64,000 bases of DNA from Arion vulgaris (Eukaryota > Mollusca > Gastropoda > Stylommatophora > Arionidae), in the NCBI GenBank assembly GCA_020796225.1, contig CM036775.1, positions 741,001-805,000 on the forward strand, given 5' to 3'. Below, in pieces: positions 1 through 9,879 of the stretch. The notes under the pieces are model-generated. The model was not told the origin of the DNA. It saw only the letters and a program-made list of their open reading frames with translations, and ran no database searches. Each line of letters opens with the position of its first letter. Positions within the stretch are counted from its first letter, which is position 1. The translations under genes were made by a program, and so were the position numbers.

Positions 1-149
1 TTTGTCAGCCTAGATTTCCTCAGCGACTCCAGCCCATCCGGATTCAATCTTCCTGAGCATTCTCATTGAGTCAATGAGAAAACATGCATGGATAAATTGG
101 CAAGTGTTTTACTGTAACAACTTCAGAGTTTGTGCTTGTTTCCAGCTCG

Positions 150-640
150 TCCCTAAGTCTCTCGTGACTATTTCTTTCCGTGGTGTCTACCAGCCCAAAG
201 CAAGAACGAAGTGTATTCTCCATTTATAACTAGCCTGGGCAACTGATATGAGGGAAGTGTCCTCTCCCTTTATCCCTAGCATGGGCAACTGATATGAGGA
301 ATGTGTCTTGTCCATTTTGCACAAACTCTACCCTACTGTCTCATCCAACGGAAAGGCAAAGTTCATACGCGTGGAATCAAGAAAGGTTTGGAGGGGAAGC
401 CAGAAGATGAAATGGAATACACACATAACCACCAACTGTCTTAGGGTTCCTCCCTTATAGATTTGTGGTCACGGTTTACTCCTCTAGACTTCTGTATAAC
501 CGAGTTGACCTATAAGGCAGTAGGGATTTTCTATCCATGTTTACTCTCTGAACTTTTAGCTCTCTCGAGCTGGCCTTCATAAGGAAGATGGTATCGTCTA
601 CTGTTATACGGTAGTAGATGAAACTGGCCTGACCACTGAC
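150..640 (+). repeat. Dispersed unclassified repeat R1, copy 1
   Basis: This stretch matches the reverse complement of about 49700-50240; shared landmarks include TGGGCAACTGATATGAGG and the region around 400-600. It contains a 46-bp tandem duplication (about 209-300) that is single in the other copy. No intact frame or terminal structure identifies the class. Nothing is recognised in bases 1-149. Confidence 0.6.
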
Positions 641-807
641 TACTGGTCAGTCATATATACAGAGCCGGATTAGCCTAGTAGCAGAAGTAGCAAATGCTAC
701 GGGCCCCGCGCTTCTAGGGGGCCCCGCGCCTATGTGACAGATGAAAATGGAAAAAAAAACCAGATGTTATATCAAAAACACGCAAGCTGTCTGAATTTTT
801 AAATGTC

Positions 808-1239
808 GTGTGTGATGGTGCTGAATCCAACGAAATCGAAGCAGAAAATACAGAAGACGTGTCCTACTGTGTAGTAGATGAAAGTAGTGCTATAGAAGAA
901 TCATCATTACCAATATTACCATTAAGATCAGCAACTCTTCACGATTTAGCCACATTTTTCACAAGACAAACTGAAATCGAATGTACAACAAGTCCTCCCA
1001 ATTTAGCCATATCATCTTCAAGCCAAAGAGAGGCAGAAAGCACAGCACATGCTTCTAATGTAGCAACATCATCTACAAGCCAAAAACACAACGAAAGTAA
1101 AATGTACTCCAACGATATTGGTGAATGGCCAAACAACTTCAAACAATCCACGATTTTGTCGAAAGTCGTTTTTCACATACACACATACACCAACAAACAA
1201 AACTCACGTGAAAGATTGGTTGTGTTATACATAAACTAA
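808..1239 (+). pseudogene. hAT transposase, N-terminal remnant
   Basis: This is a 143-codon open frame in the 5' half of the hAT element. It is Ser/Thr-rich and reaches NDIGEWPNNF, which resembles the start of the TTF-type zinc finger of ZMYM1-like hAT proteins. It then runs into unrelated sequence and a stop. The zinc finger and the RNase-H-like catalytic domain expected next are missing, which implies an internal deletion between about 1150 and 1290. The family assignment relies mainly on the C-terminal piece and the termini. Confidence 0.65.
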
Positions 1240-1293
1240 AGGACAACTGTTCTGTTTTGTTTGAAAAATTATTGATTTAGGCTGTACCATAGA

Positions 1294-1776
1294 GTGACTG
1301 GTGTATTTGGAATACTCCGGCAGTTAAAATCTATTACAGAGGAAGAGATCTTGAAAAGAACTCCAAATATTGTCAGCTCTTACCAAGAGGATTTGGAAGA
1401 AAGCCTAGGCGACGAACTTATGCAGTTCACTGAACTTCTTAAAACTAATGTAGCTGCTGCTATTTGCAACGAAAAGCATGAGGCTCTAGAACTGCAATTT
1501 TATAAACTTATAATGGAAAATTTATTAGAGTCGTGTTTCCCAAATGTAGAAATAGTCTTACGAATTTACTAGTTTTTAATGATTACTAACTGCAGCGGAG
1601 AACGTTCTTTTTCAACATTAAAGTGTATAAAAAGTGAGTTAAGGAACATGATGGGACAAGATCGTCTGAATAACCTCACCTTAATGAACATTGAAAGTAA
1701 TTTACTTAGAGAAATTGATTTGTCTAGTATTATCTCTAAATTTGCTCACATTAAATCAAGAAAAGTTTGTTTGTAA
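1294..1776 (+). pseudogene. hAT transposase C-terminal dimerisation region, one nonsense codon
   Basis: One reading frame covers 1294-1776, broken only by TAG at 1570-1572. After the stop the frame carries the hAT C-terminal signature: ERSFSTLKCIKSELRNMM, then an RL..L.LMNIES pattern. This domain dimerises the transposase. The nonsense codon and the missing catalytic core make it a pseudogene. The 3' end of the element begins right after it. Confidence 0.85.
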
Positions 1777-2010
1777 AAGTTGTGTTTTATTTCATTATCA
1801 TACAAAACCTAGGGCCCCGCGCTAAAATTTGCTACGGCCCCCGCGCTAGCCTAATCCGGCACTGCATATATATTATTGATAGAGGTGTCTATTTTTCTTA
1901 TATTTCTCTGCTTATATTGTTGATCTCTTGTTGTCTTGGAGACGAATTGTGTGCAAGTGGTTTAGTTTTCTTGCGTGTCTGCTATACACTATCCATGTCT
2001 CACTGTACTA

Positions 2011-2612
2011 GCTTTCAACAGCTCCTAGACCACTTATGTCTAGATAAACTTTCAACAGCTCCTAGACCACTTATGTCTAGATAAACTTTCAACAGCTCCT
2101 AGACCACTTATGTCTAGATAAACTTTAAACAGCTCCTAGACCACTTATGTCTAGATAAACTTTCAACAGCTCCTAGACCACTTATGTCTAGATAAACTTT
2201 CAACAGCTCCTAGACCACTTATGTCTAGATAAACTTTCAACAGCTCCTAGACCACTTATGTCTAGATAAACTTTCAACAGCTCCTAGACCACTTATGTCT
2301 AGATAAACTTTCAACAACGTGTTGACCACTTATGTCTAGATAAACTTTCAACAGCTCCTAGACCACTTATGTCTAGATAAACTTTCAACAGCTCCTAGAC
2401 CACTTATGTCTAGATAAACTTTCAACAACGCGTTGACCACTTATGTCTAGATAAACTTTCAACAACGCGTTGACCACTTATGTCTAGATAAACTTTCAAC
2501 AACGCGTTGACCACTTATGTCTAGATAAACTTTCAACAACGCGTTGACCACTTATGTCTAGATAAACTTTCAACAACGCGTTGACCACTTATGTCTAGGA
2601 AAACTTGCAACT
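2011..2612. repeat. 37-bp minisatellite, about 16 copies, two unit types
   Basis: The common part is CCACTTATGTCTAGATAAAC. The variable part is either CAGCTCCTAGA (mostly left) or CAACGCGTTGA (mostly right), so the array has two domains. CAACGCGTTG is a perfect palindrome. Confidence 0.95.
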
Positions 2613-2698
2613 TTGTAGCGATGTGTATCCCTTCCGCTCTGACACAGTGACGCGCAGACTTACAAATACAATACTGGTTGTTTGATCTTCTGTAGTTG

Positions 2699-3117
2699 GA
2701 TATAGAAAGCAAGTTGAATGTATTTGAAAATAGATGTCTGCAAGAAATAATGAACATAAAATAGAATGAATTCAGAAGTGATGAAATCAGAGAAATGTCT
2801 GGTCAACCACTAGCAACAACTGTTTTTAAAAAAAACACTGTTATAAGAAGGAGAAGATGGAGATATGTTGGACACACCTTGAGAATAAAGGATCAAAGAA
2901 TATCAAAGCAGGCATTGAAGTGGGATGCAAAGGGTTCAAGAAAGAGAGGACGACCTAAAGAGACCTTGAAACGAACTTTGCTGAGAGAGGCAAGAAATAT
3001 TGTTCTCAGTTGCATGGAGGAGATTGAGCGATTTGCCCAGGATACAGCGGTATGGATAAATTGCTTGCAGGTCCTATGTAACGCATAACGGTACGAGAGG
3101 AATTATTATTATTATTA
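2699..3117 (+). mobile_element. LINE 3' end (RTE-like), 5'-truncated
   Basis: The sequence encodes the C-terminal tail of a non-LTR retrotransposon polyprotein (RRRRWRYVGHTL, SRKRGRPKETLKRTLLREA, final VWINCLQVLCNA), followed by AACGGTACGAGAGG and an (ATT)n tail. It is the same family as 10490-11676, beginning at that copy's base about 11278. The 97-codon open part is 2795-3088. TAGTTG at 2693-2698 and 3118-3123 may be a short target duplication. Confidence 0.85.
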
Positions 3118-3280
3118 TAGTTGACTCAGAAGTTAAGCCTTTGCCTTGTGTTCCGAACGTCGTGGGATTGAATCCGAACCACGCCGTTCTGTTCACGAGT
3201 TCATTTTATCTAGAGATCCTTATGATTGTTGTTGGAGCTACGGAGTTTGTGCTTTGTGCAGTACTTTCGGCAGATGGAAT
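3118..3280 (+). mobile_element. tRNA-derived SINE, family 1
   Basis: An A-box-like TGACTCAGAAG (3122-3132) and a B-box-like GGGATTGAATCC (3164-3175) sit about 31 bp apart. The body ends in GGAGCTACGGAGTTTGTGC, which matches the reverse complement of the copies at 12610, 33480 and 35625. The promoter boxes have diverged. Confidence 0.6.
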
Positions 3281-3329
3281 GAAGTCAATCCTTCGGCATT
3301 AGACCTTTTACGTACGATGCTCCCAGATC

Positions 3330-3562
3330 GGTAAAGTTTTCTGGTGGCAGGAGATGATGGTAAAGTTTTCTGGTGGCAGGAGATGATGGTAAAGTTTTCT
3401 GATGGCAGGAGCTGATGGTAAAGTTTTCTGGTGGCAGGCGATGATGGTAAAGTTTTCTGGTGGCAGGAGATGATGGTAAAGTTTTCTGGTGGCAGGAGCT
3501 GATCGTAAAGTTTTCTGGTGGCAGACGATGATGGTAAAGTTTTCTAGTGGCAGGAGATAATG
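3330..3562. repeat. 29-bp minisatellite, 8 copies
   Basis: The core is GGTAAAGTTTTCTGGTGGCA, with scattered single substitutions (CTGATGG, GGAGCTG). The last unit runs directly into a LINE fragment on the minus strand. Confidence 0.93.
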
Positions 3563-3780
3563 GTGCTTAACATTGACGATTGGGTCATGGTACTGTTGTC
3601 TATGAGATGGCTGAAATAGGATGACATGTGTCCTGGTGTTAGTGCTAAGATTAGACATGTCATAATCAAATCGGATGTGTAGGTGGGCATAGACTCTACA
3701 AGAGCTGGTAGTCAGGGCATAGTCATCAGCAAACAAACAACCGATTTGAGATATTTGTCCTTTTATATATTTTATATATG
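3563..3780 (-). mobile_element. LINE reverse transcriptase palm fragment
   Basis: The minus-strand translation contains CLFADDYALTTSS, with the FADD catalytic motif of non-LTR reverse transcriptase. It is followed by THVILFQPSHRQQYHDP, resembling the K-T-x-V-x-x-Q-P segment downstream of FADD in one LINE group. It is truncated at both ends and probably belongs with the fragment at 5140-5540. Confidence 0.7.
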
Positions 3781-4712
3781 ACATACGCATGCCAGTCATG
3801 GACAATAAACAAACAGATCGAAAAATCTCTGAGGGCCACGGAGATATAGTTTTACAGAAGAATGATGAGAATCCCATGGACTGCTAAAATGAGTAATGTG
3901 GAGGTGTTGAATGAGGTCAAGACACAGAGAAAGTTTATCATCAATATAAGAAAAAGGCAGTCATCAAGACACACAACTTATCATCAATATAAGAAAAAGG
4001 CAGTCATCAAGACACACAACTTATCATCAATATAAGAAAAAGGCAGTCATCAAGACACAAAGCTTATCATCAATATAAGAAAAAGGCAGTCATCAAGACA
4101 CAAAGCTTATCATCAATATAAGAAAAAGGCAGTCATCAAGACACAAAGCTTATCATCAATATAAGAAAAAGGCAGTCATCAAGACACAAAGCTTATCATC
4201 AATATAAGAAAAAGGCAGTCATCAAGACACAAAGCTTATCATCAATATAAGAGAAAGGCAGTCATCAAGACACAAAGCTTATCATCAATATAAGAAAAAG
4301 GCAGTCATCAAGACACACAACTTATCATCAATATAAGAAAAAGGCAGTCATCAAGACACAAAGCTTATCATCAATATAAGAAAAAGGCAGTCATCAAGAC
4401 ACAAAGCTTATCATCAATATAAGAAAGAGACAGTCATCAAGACACAGAGAAAACTTATCATTAATATAAGAAAGAGGCAGTCATCATTTTTCTGACGTAA
4501 TGAGAAGGGAAGCTTTAGAACATATTGTAATAACTAGTAAAATCGAGGGTAGACGAGACAGAGGAAGACAAAGAAAGAAATTGTTGAATAATTTGAATAC
4601 ATGGTACGGACGAGAGTCAACATCTGAGATGATAGCAAACACCAGTGACAGAGATTTGCGGAGATCATTGATCGCCTAGACCAGCCGGCACGGCATCTGA
4701 TGATGATGATGA
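3781..4712 (+). mobile_element. LINE C-terminal end interrupted by its own 43-bp array
   Basis: The first part translates as TYACQSWTINKQIEKSLRAT, then RRMMRIPWTAKMSNVEVLNE and INIRKRQS. After the array it resumes: DVMRREALEHIVITSKIEGR, RGRQRKKLLNNLNTWYGRES, then SEMIANTSDRDLRRSLIA and a stop. The 3' end is CCAGCCGGCACGGCATCTGATG followed by (GAT)n. The family resembles other end-of-LINE tails here (18925, 21586). The array shifts the frame because 43 is not a multiple of 3. Confidence 0.85.
3915..4485. repeat. 43-bp minisatellite inside a LINE reading frame, about 13 copies
   Basis: The core is CTTATCATCAATATAAGAAA, then AAGGCAGTCATCAAGACACA. The outermost units carry ACACAGAGAAA while inner ones carry ACACAAAG. 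This suggests the outer units preserve the pre-expansion LINE sequence and the inner ones are later copies. Confidence 0.95.
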
Positions 4713-4837
4713 TATATGAGATATTTTATCTTTTAAGATTTAACATACTGTCATCTGCCCTGTAACTCATTTTTATCCTTTTTTTTATCAAATCTCTGAA
4801 AGTTATCCTTGAACATGGCAGTAAATAATATATCCAG

Positions 4838-5130
4838 TTGTATCGTTTGATTGATAAAGGTCTTTTGGTCGAAACGTTGCTGTGTATTGTCATTGTTTTG
4901 TATTTTATAAAACTACAGTACTTTGTTATTATGTGTTTCGACAGTTTATATAGTTTTACTGCAGTCTTCCCAACTTTATCTAGTTTTACTGCAGTCTTCC
5001 CAACTTTATCTAGTTTTACTGCAGTCTTCCCAACTTTATCTAGTTTTACTGCAGTCTTCCCAACTTTATCGTAAATATTATACTGAAGAGCTTTCCCAAC
5101 TTTATCGTAAATATTATACTGAAGAGTCTT
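4838..5130 (+). repeat. Fold-back family (FB) element, one-armed copy
   Basis: The diagnostic segments in order are TTGATAAAGGTCTTTTGGTC, GAAACGTTGCTGTGTATTG, TAAAACTACAGTACTTTG and ATATAGTTTTACTGCAGTC. The same segments occur at 14783, 40622, 41455 and 45000. No second arm is seen here. The last segment is amplified (4944-5070), and a 36-bp unit ending in GTAAATATTATACTGAAGAG is present twice (5070-5135). Confidence 0.7.
4944..5070. repeat. 30-bp minisatellite from the FB element, about 4 copies
   Basis: The unit core TAGTTTTACTGCAGTCTTCC is the terminal segment of the FB family repeated in tandem. A 44-bp array at 41455-41600 amplifies the same segment with different unit borders. Confidence 0.93.
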
Positions 5131-5139
5131 TGAAACATT

Positions 5140-5540
5140 CCGTAACCGTATTTGGCGAGATGGGAGGGCTCTGACAACTTCCCATCATTCTGTACACGAG
5201 CCATCATGCCTTCTTGAAACGTTTGGACGATCATTATGTATTTTCCGTCGCTGGTGAGATAGAAGTGCTCTGACAGCTTCCCATCATTTAATGCCGGAGC
5301 CATGGTGCCCTCGAGAAACAGTTGGACGATCATTCTTTATTTGGACTGGACAGCCAACACTTCCAATGATTTCCGCAGACCTCCTCTGTTGACCGAGTCG
5401 TGGTCTTCGTCAGATTTAACAAAGATTGTGTAGAGATTTCGTTTGGGCTGCTGACATTTCTTCTGTAGTTGACGAACTGCAAATATTATATCTCCAGTTC
5501 CCAGGCTCGCTCTGAAGTTACATTGGGTCTCACTATCTCA
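5140..5540 (-). mobile_element. LINE reverse transcriptase fragment with a 99-bp internal duplication
   Basis: On the minus strand, DIIFAVRQLQKKCQQPKRNL, then LYTIFVKS and NRGGLRKSLEV, resembles the fingers/palm segment of a LINE reverse transcriptase. EGMMARVQNDGKLSEP, which normally precedes the KQGC motif, occurs twice 99 bp apart (EGTMAPALNDGKLSEH is the diverged copy). Stops and frameshifts show decay. Confidence 0.72.
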
Positions 5541-5608
5541 TTAACTTTTTCCCCAAAGCTTACAGAACTCATAGTTATTTCTGCCACGTTAAGTTCTTAA
5601 TAACCTAT

Positions 5609-6046
5609 TGTATTCATTTTGTATCCATCTTGTATTCATCTTGTATCCATCTTGTATACATCTTGTATCCATCTTGTATCCATCTTGTATCCATCTTGTA
5701 TCCATCTTGTATCCATCTTGTATCCATCTTGTATCCATCTTGTATCCATCTTGTATACATCTTGTATACATCTTGTATCCATCTTGTATTCATCTTGTAT
5801 CCATCTTGTATTCATCTTGTATCCATCTTGTATCCATCTTGTATCCATCTTGTATTCATCTTGTATCCATCTCGTATCCATCTTGTATTCATCTTGTATC
5901 CATCTTGTATTCATCTTGTATCCATCTTGTATCCATCTTGTATCCATCTTGTATTCATCTTGTATCCATCTCGTATCCATCTCGTATCCATCTCGTATCC
6001 ATCTTGTATCCATCTTGTATCCATCTTGTATCCATCTTGTATGCAT
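5609..6046. repeat. 11-bp minisatellite, about 39 copies
   Basis: The unit is CTTGTATCCAT with TTCAT, TACAT and CTCGT variants. Because 11 is not a multiple of 3 and the unit lacks stops, several frames on both strands stay open. These are not genes. Confidence 0.96.
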
Positions 6047-6138
6047 ATTTCCTCTTAACGTTCAGCCAATGCTAACATTATTTGTTAGCTTCTTCGCACT
6101 ATTCGTATTCATGTTTAATAACTTGAACACAGTTTTCC

Positions 6139-6363
6139 TTTACTTCCGCCCATGACGTATGTACCCACTTTACTTCCGCCCATGACGTATGTACCCACTT
6201 TACTTCCGCCCATGACGTATGTACCCACTTTACTTCCGTCCATGACGTATGTACCCACTTTACTTCCGCCCATGACGTATGTACCCACTTTACTTCCGTC
6301 CATGACGTATGTACCCACTTTACTTCCGCCCATGACGTATGTACCCACTTTACTTCCGACCAT
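6139..6363. repeat. 30-bp minisatellite, 7.5 copies
   Basis: The unit core is TTCCGCCCATGACGTATGTA. Copies are almost identical; CGCC/CGTC is the main variable site. Each unit contains TGACGTA, a CRE/ATF-like heptamer. Confidence 0.95.
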
Positions 6364-6374
6364 GACACACGTGC

Positions 6375-6768
6375 TAAAGCTACTCGGTTGGCTCCCCTCG
6401 TGAAGTCATCTGGATATGTTTCTAGAGATCCCTGATCTCAGTGTAGGTGAGATCAAATTCCTAGTCCTATCGGAGACGGATGATGAAACGTAAGTCTCGT
6501 GTTCAAGTTGAGCAGATAAAAGAACTCTTGGGAAATTCACAATCGAGCAGAGCATGCTGGAAAGTCGCTGCCTGAGCAAAATTCATTAGAAAAATTGAAA
6601 AATAAAATTCTCACACAATATATTCACCATCTTCTAAATTGTACCGGGACCTCGCCAGTGCTAGGAGTTCGGGCACTGCCGCTGAGATTTTCCTATGTAG
6701 GAAATAGATCAGAGCAGACATGGTTACTCATCGAAGTGCAATGATGATGGTCCTATCAAACTAACTTC
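6375..6768 (+). mobile_element. SINE-like dispersed repeat, family B
   Basis: About 390 bp match the 13875 copy, with landmarks TAGAGATCCCTGATCTCAGT, GGTGAGATCAAATTCCTAG, CTCGCCAGTGCTAGGAGTTC and AATGATGATGGTCCTATCAA. Other copies end in (TCAA)n. No clean RNA polymerase III boxes were located. Confidence 0.7.
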
Positions 6769-6772
6769 ATTC

Positions 6773-7195
6773 ATGTACACCTATCCTCATGTACACCTAT
6801 CCTCATGTACACCTATCCTCATGTACACCTATCCTCATGTACACCTCTCCTCATGCACACCTATCCTCATGTACACCTATCCTCATGTACACCTATCCTC
6901 ATGTACACCTATCCTCATGTACACCTATCCTCATGTACACCTATCCTCATGTACACCTATCCTCATGTACACCTATCCTCATGTACACCTATCCTCATGT
7001 ACACCTATCCGCATGTACACCTATCCTCATGTACACCTATCCTCATGTATACCTATCCTCATGTATACCTCTCCCCATGTACTCCTATTTTCATGTACAC
7101 CTATCCCCATGTACACCTATCCCCATGTACACCTATCCCCATGTACACCTATCCCCATGTACACCTATCCCCATGTACACCTATCCCCATGTACT
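6773..7195. repeat. 16-bp minisatellite, about 26 copies
   Basis: The unit is CATGTACACCTATCCT; the right third is dominated by a TATCCC variant, giving two homogenised domains. Open frames across it are by-products. Confidence 0.96.
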
Positions 7196-7375
7196 CCCTA
7201 TTACTTTAATTATTATCCATACTCTCACTCATAAGGCTTTACTCCCATGTAATCCCTGCTGCTACAATTATTCCCCAGACTCCCCATACTGCGTTTACGT
7301 CTCATGTAATTTCTTTTGCTACACTTATTCCCCATGAACTTCCTTCTATTACATTCCATCATCATGTTTTATTCC

Positions 7376-7478
7376 CCTTATAATCCCTTCTACTACACTA
7401 ATTCCCCATGTAATCCCTTCTACTACACTAATTCCCCATGTAATCCCTTCTACTACACTAATTCCCCATGTAATCACT
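7376..7478. repeat. 30-bp minisatellite, about 3.5 copies
   Basis: The unit core is AATCCCTTCTACTACACTAA followed by TTCCCCATGT. Degenerate relatives of CCCATGTAATC extend left to about 7230 and join it to the preceding 16-bp array. Confidence 0.9.
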
Positions 7479-7841
7479 TTTCCACTTCTCAAAACAAATA
7501 ACTCTGTGATATCTTCCACCCCCGCCCGCCCCATGTACCTCCTTCCTTCTACGGCCCCCATCTACCTACTTCCTCCTACCCCCTACCCTCCCATCCCACT
7601 TCTTCGAGTGTCCATCTCCTTTATACCGGCCGTGATAAACGACAATGTCAAATTTCCGACTCAATCTGCAAGATTCGTTTGCTGAATCCAGTCTCTGGCA
7701 ACGACTTAGAATTGCCGTGTTTAATCTGAAAATGGACATCACTGGAATTAAAGATCAAGTCTACGGAACGCAGAACGCCCATTTGTTTAGAAATTGTCCG
7801 TATTAACTACACCACAAGATTTGTAAGCATGTATTTTTTTT
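7479..7841. other. Unique non-coding stretch
   Basis: A pyrimidine-rich segment (7515-7620) is followed by mixed sequence with no recognisable element and no supported exon. It ends in a T-run next to the 19-bp array. Confidence 0.5.
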
Positions 7842-8170
7842 TTTGAAGCCACATGTGAGGATAGAAGCCACGTGTCAGGATATAAGCCACATGTCAGGAT
7901 ATAAGCCACATGTCAGGATATAAGCCACATGTCAGGATAGAAGCCACATGTCAGGATAGAAGCCACATGTCAGGATAGAAGCCACATGTCAGGATAGAAG
8001 CCACATGTCAGGATAGAAGCCACATGTCAGGATAGAAGCCACATGTCAGGATAGAAGCCACATGTCAGGATAGAAGCCACATGTGAGAACAGAAGCCACA
8101 TGTCAGGATAGAAGCCACATGTCAGGATATACACCACATGTAAGGATATACACCACATGTCAGGATATAC
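7842..8170. repeat. 19-bp minisatellite, about 17 copies
   Basis: The unit is GAAGCCACATGTCAGGATA. Right-hand units change to TATACACCACATG. ACATGT is palindromic within each unit. Confidence 0.95.
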
Positions 8171-8460
8171 ATCCCAATCTTGTTTTACAAATGAAGTTTA
8201 TGGCAAGTAGGATTATGTCCCTTGCTGATCGTTGCTTTTATTACAGCCCACATGAACACGTTTGTCTTTATCAGGTTCTCCTGTCTCCCCCAGCTTCAAT
8301 GTTTCTTAGATATCCTGCTGCCACCCTCGTTCTTGGTCGTCCCCTGCCTCGTACCCCAGGAACCATGCCTTCCATTACTATTTTCTCGAAACCATTGTGA
8401 CGTTTAATGTGACCAAACATGGGATTGGTCCGACCTGGTATCGCGATCAAGGGCGGCACC
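8171..8460 (-). mobile_element. LINE C-terminal fragment
   Basis: The minus strand encodes PMFGHIKRHNGFEKIVMEGM, then VPGVRGRGRPRTR. The order FGHIKR, then E-K-x-x-M-x-G, then RGRGRPR, is typical of the tail of several non-LTR polyproteins. The distal end is frameshifted and merges with the 19-bp array. Confidence 0.7.
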
Positions 8461-8483
8461 AGTCACCAGAGTTGGTAAGCGAC

Positions 8484-8665
8484 CAGAACAATTCGTCAAA
8501 GAATGACAAACTACTAAAAGAACAATTCGTCAAAGAATGACAAACTACTAAAAGAACAATTCGTCAAAGAATGACAAACTACTAAAAGAACAATTCGTCA
8601 AAGAATGACAAACTACTAAAAGAACAATTCGTCAAAGAATGGCAAACTACTAAAAGAACAATTCT
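8484..8665. repeat. 34-bp minisatellite, about 5 copies
   Basis: The core is AACAATTCGTCAAAGAATGA, then CAAACTACTAAAAG. The last unit differs at one base (ATGG). The array abuts the 42-bp array. Confidence 0.95.
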
Positions 8666-8680
8666 AAGAAATTATGATAG

Positions 8681-9052
8681 CCAAAAAATGAAGTTGTATG
8701 TACAAATACAATTTTATCATAGTCAAAAAATGAAGTTGTATGTACAAATACAATTTTATCATAGTCAAAAAATGAAGTTGTATGTACAAATACAATTTTA
8801 TCATAGTCAAAAAATGAAGTTGTATGTACAAATACAATTTTATCATAGTCAAAAAATGAAGTTGTATGTACAAATACAATTTTATCATAGTCAAAAAATG
8901 AAGTTGTATGTACAAATACAATTTTATCATAGTCAAAAAATGAAGTTGTATGTACAAATACAATTTTATCATAGTCAAAAAATGAAGTTGTATGTACAAA
9001 TACAATTTTATCATAGTCAAAAAATGAAGTTGTATGTACAAATACAATTTTA
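8681..9052. repeat. 42-bp minisatellite, 9 copies without visible divergence
   Basis: The core is ATGAAGTTGTATGTACAAAT, then ACAATTTTATCATAGTC and an A-run. All complete units read identically. The period is a multiple of 3, so a 14-residue peptide repeat is open on either strand; there is no other sign of a gene. Confidence 0.96.
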
Positions 9053-9055
9053 TTT

Positions 9056-9318
9056 GTGTTGTTTTTAAACGAAATGTTAAGACCAGTAAATTAGTACATA
9101 CAAGAATTTTATACTTTTCTCAAACTTCCATAATAGGACACATATTTTCAACAACCGGTAACTATCAGATTGTACTAAGGTAGATTTTATGTTAATTTTA
9201 TAATGAAATAAATCAAATCGCAGTCTACGGTACATGGCCAAACAGTACAGATAAATATGCGACAGACTGTATCACTTAGTTGGTAATGTGTTAATTGTTG
9301 TTTGATCTTAGTTTCTTT
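9056..9318. other. AT-rich unique stretch
   Basis: No element, exon or repeat is recognised between the 42-bp and 27-bp arrays. Confidence 0.5.
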
Positions 9319-9652
9319 CTTATGTTCGCCATGATTTGTAGTCATGTTATGTTCGCCATGATTTGTAGTCATATTATGTTCGCCATGATTTGTAGTCATG
9401 TTTTGTTCGCCATGATTTGTTGTCATGTTTTGTTCGCCATGATTTGTAGTCATATTATGTTCGCCATGATTTGTAGTCATATTATGTTCGCCATGATTTG
9501 TAGTCATGTTTTGTTCGCCATGATTTGTTGTCATGTTTTGTTCGCCATGATTTGTAGTCATATTATGTTCGCCATGATTTGTTGTCATGTTTTATTCGCC
9601 ATGATTTGTTGTCATGTTTTGTTCGCCATGATTTGTTGTCATGTTTTGACTG
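9319..9652. repeat. 27-bp minisatellite, 12 copies
   Basis: The core is ATGTTCGCCATGATTTGTAG, then TCATATT. Variants (TTGTTG, ATGTTTT) recur in a patterned order, hinting at multi-unit duplications. The minus-strand 9-residue repeat (MTTNHGEQN) is a frame by-product. Confidence 0.95.
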
Positions 9653-9661
9653 CTTCTTATT

Positions 9662-9663
9662 TA

Positions 9664-9712
<49 letters not shown>
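9662..9712. repeat. (TCTG)n microsatellite
   Basis: About 12 tetranucleotide copies with two TTTG interruptions. Confidence 0.95.
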
Positions 9713-9713
<1 letters not shown>

Positions 9714-9879
9714 ACATGTATATCTTGTTGTTTATCTACTGGAGCGCAAAGATCATCTGATAAATGGAGGTTGTCCCAAAGTTATCAGAATATCTAAGTG
9801 TTATTGATATTGCATTTTGTAATCCAAGATTGCGTGACAAGCAGGTGTCTAGTTGGATTCTGTGTGGATATGGCTAGTT

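Larger units (their letters stand above)
660..1864 (+). mobile_element. hAT-superfamily DNA transposon, internally deleted
   Basis: The ends form an imperfect 19-bp terminal inverted repeat (CAGAGCCGGATTAGCCTAG against CAGTGCCGGATTAGGCTAG, 17/19). They are flanked by an exact 8-bp target duplication, CATATATA, at 652-659 and 1865-1872. Subterminal GGGCCCCGCGC blocks lie at both ends. CAG-type ends and an 8-bp duplication are hAT hallmarks. Internal coding retains an N-terminal piece and the C-terminal dimerisation region, but the catalytic core is absent, so the copy cannot make its own transposase. Confidence 0.92.

Noticed and set aside
2011..2612. CRISPR-like array
   Set aside because: Units are directly adjacent without unique spacers, and the setting is eukaryotic. 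The same applies to all other arrays.
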